Shown piece after piece: positions 58,802 to 64,000 of a DNA stretch of 64,000 bases. Source of the DNA: Zhongshania aquatica (lineage in GTDB: Bacteria > Pseudomonadota > Gammaproteobacteria > Pseudomonadales > Spongiibacteraceae); assembly GCF_027257955.1 (NCBI RefSeq), contig NZ_JANZNQ010000020.1, forward strand, positions 1 through 64,000. The letters run 5' to 3'. The translations under genes and the position numbers were made by a program. Below the pieces are notes generated by a model. It made no database searches, was not told where the DNA came from, and saw nothing but the letters and a program-made list of their open reading frames with translations. The first letter of the stretch is position 1; the number at the start of each line of letters is the position of its first letter.

Positions 58802-59621
58802 AAAAAAAGCTATCAAACTCCCGCTGTAATAGACGACTTATCGGCCCAATCTCCTTGTGCACACACTCAACTTTCGTGACCGGCCAGAGCCCAAAAACGC
58901 TATTACAAACAAAAACTTCTTCCGCTTGTTGCAGCAAAGAAATACCAAGGTCACAAACTCGTGTTGGAATTGCCAAGTTAGCGGCGTGCTTCAACACCTG
59001 CTGCCGCATAATACCGCTTACACCGCAAAGACCCAGTGACGGCGTCACAAGTTCGCCATCGACAGCAAAAAACACATTGCTCCGGCTAGCCTCAATAATT
59101 CGCCCACCGTGCATCATAAGACCTTCCTGATAACCGCGCTTAAGTAGTTCTTCTGCAGCCAAAACCTGCTCCAAGCGGTTTAAATGCTTTATTCCCGCCA
59201 GCCGAGTCTGACTGGATAATTGGGTTTGGCAAACCGCCAGCGCTATGCCGTTATTCCACGCAGAGCAATTTTGTGAGTACGGCGAAATACTTAAAACTCG
59301 GTCAGGAGTCGACAAATGAGGCGTGTAACCTCTAGAAACATGACCGCGACAAAGAACAATCTTCAACACCGCCATTGGCGTATCAAGGCTTGCTATTAAA
59401 ATAGTGCAATCACGTCTTATCTCTACAAGATCGCAGGGAATGCCGAGCTGTTTAGCACCAGAGGCCAACCTTTGCAGATGTTCCTCTAGCCACAGAGGCC
59501 TAGAGCCGCGAACCAGGACGGTTTCAAAAATCCCATCACCGTATGCCAAACCGCGACTTTCAGCACCGACTTGCTGACTAAAACGACCGTTGTAGAGTGT
59601 TAAAGCTACAGCATTCGACAT
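58794..59621 (-). CDS. pabC: aminodeoxychorismate lyase
   Basis: PabC is a PLP enzyme that releases p-aminobenzoate for folate synthesis. Motifs are GLAYGDGIFET near the N-terminus, the PLP lysine in LAGIKHLNRLEQVLA and the cofactor-binding GRIIEASRSNVFF. The length is 275 residues. Its ATG shares a base with the fabF stop (TAATG), and its end overlaps mltG. Confidence 0.94.
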   Translation of the reverse strand: MSNAVALTLYNGRFSQQVGAESRGLAYGDGIFETVLVRGSRPLWLEEHLQRLASGAKQLGIPCDLVEIRRDCTILIASLDTPMAVLKIVLCRGHVSRGYTPHLSTPDRVLSISPYSQNCSAWNNGIALAVCQTQLSSQTRLAGIKHLNRLEQVLAAEELLKRGYQEGLMMHGGRIIEASRSNVFFAVDGELVTPSLGLCGVSGIMRQQVLKHAANLAIPTRVCDLGISLLQQAEEVFVCNSVFGLWPVTKVECVHKEIGPISRLLQREFDSFFYV

Positions 59622-60865
59622 TAGCTCTGTAAATGACCAAACAATAAACTACCGTTGGTGCCACCAAAACCAAAGGAGTTAGACAGAACATAGGCTATTG
59701 AGCGCTGCTGAGGCTGATTCGGTACATAGTTCAGATTACAACCTTCGTCCGGCTCATCTAAGTTGATTGTCGGTGGCGCAACCTGATCACGCAGCGCCAA
59801 TATGGAGAATATGGCCTCCACCGCACCGGCGGCACCCAACAAATGCCCAACCATCGATTTTGTAGAGCTCACCGCAATCTTGGCGGCCTTAGAGCCGATC
59901 AATTGCTCAATCGCCCTACTCTCTGCTAAATCACCGGCAATTGTAGAAGTACCGTGCGCATTTATATAATCGAGTTGGTCAGCATTTAAAGCGGCATCAT
60001 TTAGCGCACTTTGCATAGCCGCACGAGCACCGCGACCATCCTCCGGTGGTGAGGTCATATGAAAAGCATCACAGCTCATGCCAAAGCCAAGAAGTTCTGC
60101 GTGGATATTTGCGCCACGTTGCTTGGCGAATTCGTACTCTTCAAGCACCAGCATACCGGCGCCATCGCCAAGCACAAAACCGTCACGCTGCTTATCCCAT
60201 GGACGGCTAGCCCCCTCAGGATCATCATTGCGCGTAGACATCGCTCGCGCTGCGGCAAAACCGCCTAGACCAACCGGCGTTGTTGCCATTTCAGCGCCAC
60301 CGACGAGCATGGCGTCTGCATCACCATAGGCAATCATGCGCGCAGCCATACCAATATTGTGGGTACCTGTTGTGCACGCCGTGGTGATGGAAATACTCGG
60401 GCCTTGCAGATTGTGCTTTATTGCTAATACCCCAGCGACCATATTGATAATGGCACCAGGAACCGTAAAGGGTGAAAGTTTGCGCGGGCCACTCTTATCT
60501 ATGATGACTCGGCTATTTTCAATTAAGCCGATACCACCAATACCTGAACCAATGGCCGTGCCGATTCGGTGGGCATTTTCATCGGTGACCTCTAGACCAG
60601 AGTCACTAAGAGCTTGTTCGGCCGCCGCCACACCGTAATGGATGAACGGATCAAAGCGCTTTGCTTCTTTCGCCGACATATATTCAGCAATATCGAAATT
60701 CTTAACTGCGCCACCAATACGGGTGGCAAACTGCGACACATCGAAACGATCGATGAGTGAAATGCCACTTTTACCGGCAAGAATGTTACGCCATGTCTCT
60801 GCCACAGAATTCCCTAAAGGGCTAATAATGCCCATACCTGTGACGACAACTCTTCTTTTAGCCAT
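59621..60865 (-). CDS. fabF: 3-oxoacyl-ACP synthase II
   Basis: FabF condenses malonyl-ACP with acyl-ACP during fatty-acid elongation. The catalytic cysteine is C164 in [13 protein letters not shown], with histidines in [14 protein letters not shown] and [16 protein letters not shown]. The length of 414 residues is typical. It lies downstream of acpP and upstream of pabC. Confidence 0.97.
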   Translation of the reverse strand: MAKRRVVVTGMGIISPLGNSVAETWRNILAGKSGISLIDRFDVSQFATRIGGAVKNFDIAEYMSAKEAKRFDPFIHYGVAAAEQALSDSGLEVTDENAHRIGTAIGSGIGGIGLIENSRVIIDKSGPRKLSPFTVPGAIINMVAGVLAIKHNLQGPSISITTACTTGTHNIGMAARMIAYGDADAMLVGGAEMATTPVGLGGFAAARAMSTRNDDPEGASRPWDKQRDGFVLGDGAGMLVLEEYEFAKQRGANIHAELLGFGMSCDAFHMTSPPEDGRGARAAMQSALNDAALNADQLDYINAHGTSTIAGDLAESRAIEQLIGSKAAKIAVSSTKSMVGHLLGAAGAVEAIFSILALRDQVAPPTINLDEPDEGCNLNYVPNQPQQRSIAYVLSNSFGFGGTNGSLLFGHLQS

Positions 60866-60936
60866 AAATCCCCCAAAGCTCCTTTATTGCAAAGTATACG
60901 TATACTTCACAATACGGATGTTGCACATTCAGGCAT

Positions 60937-60974
60937 AAAAAAAGCCGTCCTACACTACATAGAAACGGCTTTTT
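60937..60974 (-). terminator. terminator hairpin between acpP and fabF
   Basis: A ten-base-pair stem (AAAAAGCCGT with its complement, 60939-60948 and 60965-60974) around a 16-base loop is followed on the minus strand by further Ts. It lies 26 bases past the acpP stop, so acpP may be partly transcribed alone, which suits its high expression. Confidence 0.75.
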
Positions 60975-61000
60975 AAACGGCTAGGCCGCTATTTTACTGC

Positions 61001-61237
61001 TTACTGTAGGTTTTCTTTGATGTAATCAATAGCTAAACGAACAGTAGTGATTTTCTCAGCTTCTTCATCAGGAATCTCAGTTTCAAATTCCTCTTCCAGA
61101 GCCATTACCAGCTCAACAGTATCCAAAGAATCTGCGCCCAAGTCTTCTACGAATGATGCAGACTCTGACACATCTTCTTCTTTAACACCTAGTTGCTCTG
61201 CAACAATCTTCTTGACGCGCTCTTCAATGCTACTCAT
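61001..61237 (-). CDS. acpP: acyl carrier protein
   Basis: AcpP carries growing acyl chains on a phosphopantetheine arm attached to S37 in [18 protein letters not shown]. The 78-residue acidic sequence is close to the family consensus. The nearest AGGAG lies about 12 bases before the ATG, a longer spacing than usual. A 215-base gap separates it from fabG, so it may also have its own promoter. Confidence 0.98.
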   Translation of the reverse strand: MSSIEERVKKIVAEQLGVKEEDVSESASFVEDLGADSLDTVELVMALEEEFETEIPDEEAEKITTVRLAIDYIKENLQ

Positions 61238-61452
61238 GGTCGTTGGTGACTCCTAATTAAAATTAAAATATTTGGGCCTGCTTTTATACTTTCGCTAATG
61301 GACAGGGCCTAAAGCAAAAAGCGCAGCCGCCGAAATCGTGTTTCATACCGCCAGCACTTGGGCGCTCATTCTACCGCGACTAATGCCGCTTGTGCATAGC
61401 AAAATATGAAAAATTCACATTCAGTAAGGAAAATTCCTTAATGAACATATGT

Positions 61453-62190
61453 TTACGCCATATACATGCCGCCATTTACGTGGATAGTTTCACCCGTAAC
61501 GTAGGCCGCAGCGTCGCTAACCAAAAAGGCAACAACACCAGCTATCTCTTCAGGGCTACCAAGACGCTGCAAGGGGATCTGGTTTTTTAACGCGTCCCGC
61601 TGATCATCGCCGAGCTTTTTAGTCATATCAGTGTCAATAAAGCCAGGGGCTACACCGTTAACGGTAATGCCACGAGAACCAATTTCTCTCGCTAAAGCGC
61701 GGGTAAAACCATCCATACCTGCTTTTGCGGCAGCATAATTCGCCTGCCCTGCATTACCCATCGCGCCAACAACCGAACTGATATTTACGATTCGACCCCA
61801 GCGAGCCTTGGTCATACCGCGCAAACAAGCCTTACTCAAACGATAGAGAGAATTTAGGTTGGTGTCGATCACATCAAACCACTCATCGTCTTTCATTCGC
61901 AGCATAATATTGTCTTTGGTGATGCCCGCGTTATTAATCAGCACTGATGGCGCGCCAAATTGTTCGTTAATCGACTTAACAACGGCCTCTACTGATGCAG
62001 TGTCGGCAACATTCAGCATCATACCAACGCCTTTAATACCTGATTCGCTAAAATGGGCTGTAATCGCGTCCGCGCCAACTTGCGATGTGGCCGTACCCAC
62101 AACCAGATAGCCCAGTTTACCCACCGCTATCGCTATGGCCTGCCCTATTCCGCGACTCGCGCCTGTTACCAATGCTACCTTCGCAGTCAT
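61453..62190 (-). CDS. fabG: 3-oxoacyl-ACP reductase
   Basis: FabG is an NADPH-dependent short-chain dehydrogenase of fatty-acid elongation. The cofactor motif is VTGASRGIGQAIA, then NNAGITKDN, the catalytic serine in NISSVVGAMGNAGQ and the Y-K pair in NYAAAKAGMDGF. The length is 245 residues. Confidence 0.97.
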   Translation of the reverse strand: MTAKVALVTGASRGIGQAIAIAVGKLGYLVVGTATSQVGADAITAHFSESGIKGVGMMLNVADTASVEAVVKSINEQFGAPSVLINNAGITKDNIMLRMKDDEWFDVIDTNLNSLYRLSKACLRGMTKARWGRIVNISSVVGAMGNAGQANYAAAKAGMDGFTRALAREIGSRGITVNGVAPGFIDTDMTKKLGDDQRDALKNQIPLQRLGSPEEIAGVVAFLVSDAAAYVTGETIHVNGGMYMA

Positions 62191-62228
62191 ATCCTAACTC
62201 CCTATTTATATTGTTAAATTCGTCGTCG

Positions 62229-63173
62229 TTACTTGGTAGACGCCAAGGTCTCAGCAAAACTTTCTGGAGACTCAATATTGAAACAATTCAGCGACTTATT
62301 GATGCGCTTGTTCAGACCACTTAACACCTTACCGGGTCCGCACTCTATTGTAGTAGTGATGCCCGCGGCAACCATGGTCTCAACGCAATCAACCCACTTC
62401 ACCGCACTGTAGATCTGTTCAACCAGCAAGGCTTTAATCACCTCCGGATCAGACTCAGTTTTTCCATGCACATTATGCACAACAGGAATATTTGGCTTCT
62501 GCACACTAATATCAGCAAGCGCTTGCGCCAACTTCTCACCTGCAGGACGCATCAAAGACGTATGGAACGGTGCGCTTACAGGTAAAGGCATTGCGCGCTT
62601 AGCACCTGCAGCCTTTAATAATTCAATTGCCTTATCAACAGCAGCAACCTGCCCTGCAATAACAACCTGGCCCGGAGAATTAAAGTTCACCGCTTCGACG
62701 ACGCCATTCCCGGCAGCCGCTTCAGCACAGATCTCAACAATTTTTGTGTCATCAAGACCAAGAACCGCTGCCATTGCACCTTCACCTAACGGCACTGCGG
62801 TTTGCATAAATTGACCGCGGGCGCGAACTAAGCGCACCGCATCTGCAAAGCCTAAAGAACCCGCGCAAACTAATGCAGAAAACTCACCAAGGCTATGACC
62901 GGCGAGCAAAGAAGGTAGTAAACCGCCCTGCGCGGACCATAACCGCCACACTGCGACACTGGATGTCAGCAACACTGGCTGGGTTGTTTCAGTTAGGTTT
63001 AACTGTGCTTGCTCACCATGTTGAATTAAATCCCACATATCGTAGCCAAGTGCGTCTGAAGCTTCGGTAAATGTGTCTTTAATAATTGAAAATGACTCAC
63101 CAAGCTCGGCCAGCATACCGACTTTCTGAGAACCCTGGCCGGGGAAAACCAGTGCAAGTTGCTGAGTATCCAT
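62229..63173 (-). CDS. fabD: malonyl-CoA:ACP transacylase
   Basis: FabD transfers malonyl groups to AcpP. The start LALVFPGQGSQKVGM, the active serine S94 in LAGHSLGEFSAL and the His in VSAPFHTSLM identify it. The length of 314 residues is normal. It lies 27 bases from plsX and 38 bases from fabG. Confidence 0.97.
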   Translation of the reverse strand: MDTQQLALVFPGQGSQKVGMLAELGESFSIIKDTFTEASDALGYDMWDLIQHGEQAQLNLTETTQPVLLTSSVAVWRLWSAQGGLLPSLLAGHSLGEFSALVCAGSLGFADAVRLVRARGQFMQTAVPLGEGAMAAVLGLDDTKIVEICAEAAAGNGVVEAVNFNSPGQVVIAGQVAAVDKAIELLKAAGAKRAMPLPVSAPFHTSLMRPAGEKLAQALADISVQKPNIPVVHNVHGKTESDPEVIKALLVEQIYSAVKWVDCVETMVAAGITTTIECGPGKVLSGLNKRINKSLNCFNIESPESFAETLASTK

Positions 63174-63200
63174 TGCTTATTCCTTTTTGATATCGAGTTT

Positions 63201-64000
63201 TTAAGAATGTCTTGAGTTTATTTGGGCCGAAATTAACTGAGTCAAGTCACGCTTTACCGCTTTTTCAGCTTGATGAATTGCAGACTCAAAGCCCGCCACG
63301 TTAGAACTTCCGTGGCTTTTTATGACGACGCCGTTCAAGCCCAAAAGCGCGGCGCCGTTGTATTGATCCGGGTTAATATCGCGTTTAAAGGCGCTCAATA
63401 CGGGCATAACCACCAGTGCGGCAAACTTTCCGTACCAATTTTTATTAAAGCGCGCCGTCAATTGGCCACGTATAAAATCTGCAGTACCTTCGCAGACTTT
63501 CAGTGCCACATTCCCGGCAAAACCATCGCAAATAATGACATCAATTCGGTCAGAAAAAATGTCATTGCCCTCGGCAAAACCGACGTAATTCAAACTGGTG
63601 TCGGCGCTGATAATTTCGGCGGCCTCTTTTACTACCGAGGTTCCCTTGATTAACTCAGCACCAACATTTAATAGGGCTACGCGAGGGGATTCACGCCCAT
63701 CTAATGCGCGAGTTAGAGAGGATCCCATGACCGCAAATTGATGTAATTGCTCGGCATCGCAGCTGATGTTCGCACCAAGATCGAGCATATAGGTGTAACC
63801 AGCAATAGCGGGGACTCGTGCGCAGATGGCAGGACGACGCACACCGGGCAGACGGTCTAATAAAATACATCCCATCGCGACCAGAGCGCCTGTATTTCCT
63901 GCACTAACAACACCAGAAACTTCACCGTCGCGCAGTAACTCGAGGGCGCGGTACATGGACGAGTGCTTTTTGTACCGTAGGGCTTTTGAGGGAACGTCAT
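63201..64000 (-). CDS. plsX: phosphate acyltransferase PlsX, 5' part beyond the window
   Basis: PlsX makes acyl-phosphate from acyl-ACP for phospholipid synthesis. The frame stays open to the window edge: the codons above 63956 read DVPSKALRYKKHSS, matching PlsX upstream of its SM(R/Y)xALEL motif. Visible signatures include GVVSAGNTGALVAMG, MLDLGANISCDAEQL, CDGFAGNVALKVCEG and NPDQYNGAALLGLNGVVIKSHGSSN. The N-terminal part, roughly 80 residues, is missing because of the window end, not a break in the gene. Confidence 0.95.
   Translation of the reverse strand, partial: DVPSKALRYKKHSSMYRALELLRDGEVSGVVSAGNTGALVAMGCILLDRLPGVRRPAICARVPAIAGYTYMLDLGANISCDAEQLHQFAVMGSSLTRALDGRESPRVALLNVGAELIKGTSVVKEAAEIISADTSLNYVGFAEGNDIFSDRIDVIICDGFAGNVALKVCEGTADFIRGQLTARFNKNWYGKFAALVVMPVLSAFKRDINPDQYNGAALLGLNGVVIKSHGSSNVAGFESAIHQAEKAVKRDLTQLISAQINSRHS

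Overview
The window is a 64-kb piece of a gammaproteobacterial chromosome, very probably from a marine heterotroph near the Cellvibrionales/Spongiibacteraceae or the Pseudomonas lineage. Evidence: the order tig-clpP-clpX-lon-hupB-ppiD, the block mltD-gloB-methyltransferase-rnhA-dnaQ next to a Yej-type ABC transporter, and the nfuA/metH/cysI/DUF934 neighbourhood all recall the Pseudomonas aeruginosa chromosome. The fatty-acid genes plsX-fabD-fabG-acpP-fabF-pabC-mltG-tmk-holB-pilZ-tatD are in the classic gammaproteobacterial order. The taxonomic placement is inference. I saw no IS element, phage gene, integrase, CRISPR array, toxin-antitoxin pair or defence island. This is a dense core region, not an accessory island.

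Layout. 0-4.2 kb (minus): a divergent GspG-like pseudopilin, the membrane protease SohB, a two-helix protein of unknown function and a ChpA-N-terminus-like protein with degenerate Hpt modules. 4.3-8.9 kb: dnaQ, rnhA and a methyltransferase (minus), divergent from gloB and mltD (plus). 8.9-14.8 kb (plus): a five-gene Yej-type peptide ABC importer with two separate ATPases. 15-19.6 kb (plus): an AraC-type regulator, a Y_phosphatase3 tyrosine phosphatase, rlmG, a low-molecular-weight tyrosine phosphatase and a luciferase-like monooxygenase. 19.7-25 kb: rlmD with a small secreted protein, a DAHP synthase (plus), an endonuclease/exonuclease/phosphatase-family hydrolase, YchJ, a hotdog thioesterase and nfuA. 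25-33 kb (plus): metH, a DUF2970 protein, siroheme sulfite reductase with DUF934, and a CPA2 antiporter. 33-40 kb: YceI, etfA/etfB divergent from the ETF-ubiquinone oxidoreductase, DUF1285, serA and an Sfp-type phosphopantetheinyl transferase. 40-49 kb (minus): ppiD, hupB, lon, clpX, clpP, tig and a tRNA-Leu(UAG). 49-52.5 kb: fadA and fadB. 52.6-64 kb (minus): a GH84-like hydrolase, gcvT, and the tatD-to-plsX fatty-acid, folate and replication cluster, with plsX running off the end.

How the genes work together. Three themes dominate: protein quality control (tig, clpP, clpX, lon, ppiD, sohB), fatty-acid synthesis and degradation with electron transfer (plsX to fabF; fadBA; etfBA with ETF-QO), and one-carbon/sulfur/serine metabolism (metH, gcvT, serA, cysI). 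Regulatory sequence that can be read directly includes a sigma-32-like promoter before lon, a sigma-70 promoter before hupB, a perfect 19-bp dyad before fadBA, a dyad-rich 388-bp region between etfB and ETF-QO, and ten convincing hairpin terminators.

I do not find a clearly new multi-gene system. The most unusual items are the cytoplasmic GH84 (O-GlcNAcase-like) gene behind gcvT, the degenerate-Hpt protein, the orphan pseudopilin with an altered cleavage site, the signalling-like cluster at 15-19.6 kb, and the candidate operators. Start sites given here were often moved downstream of the longest reading frame, on ribosome-binding-site and family-length grounds.
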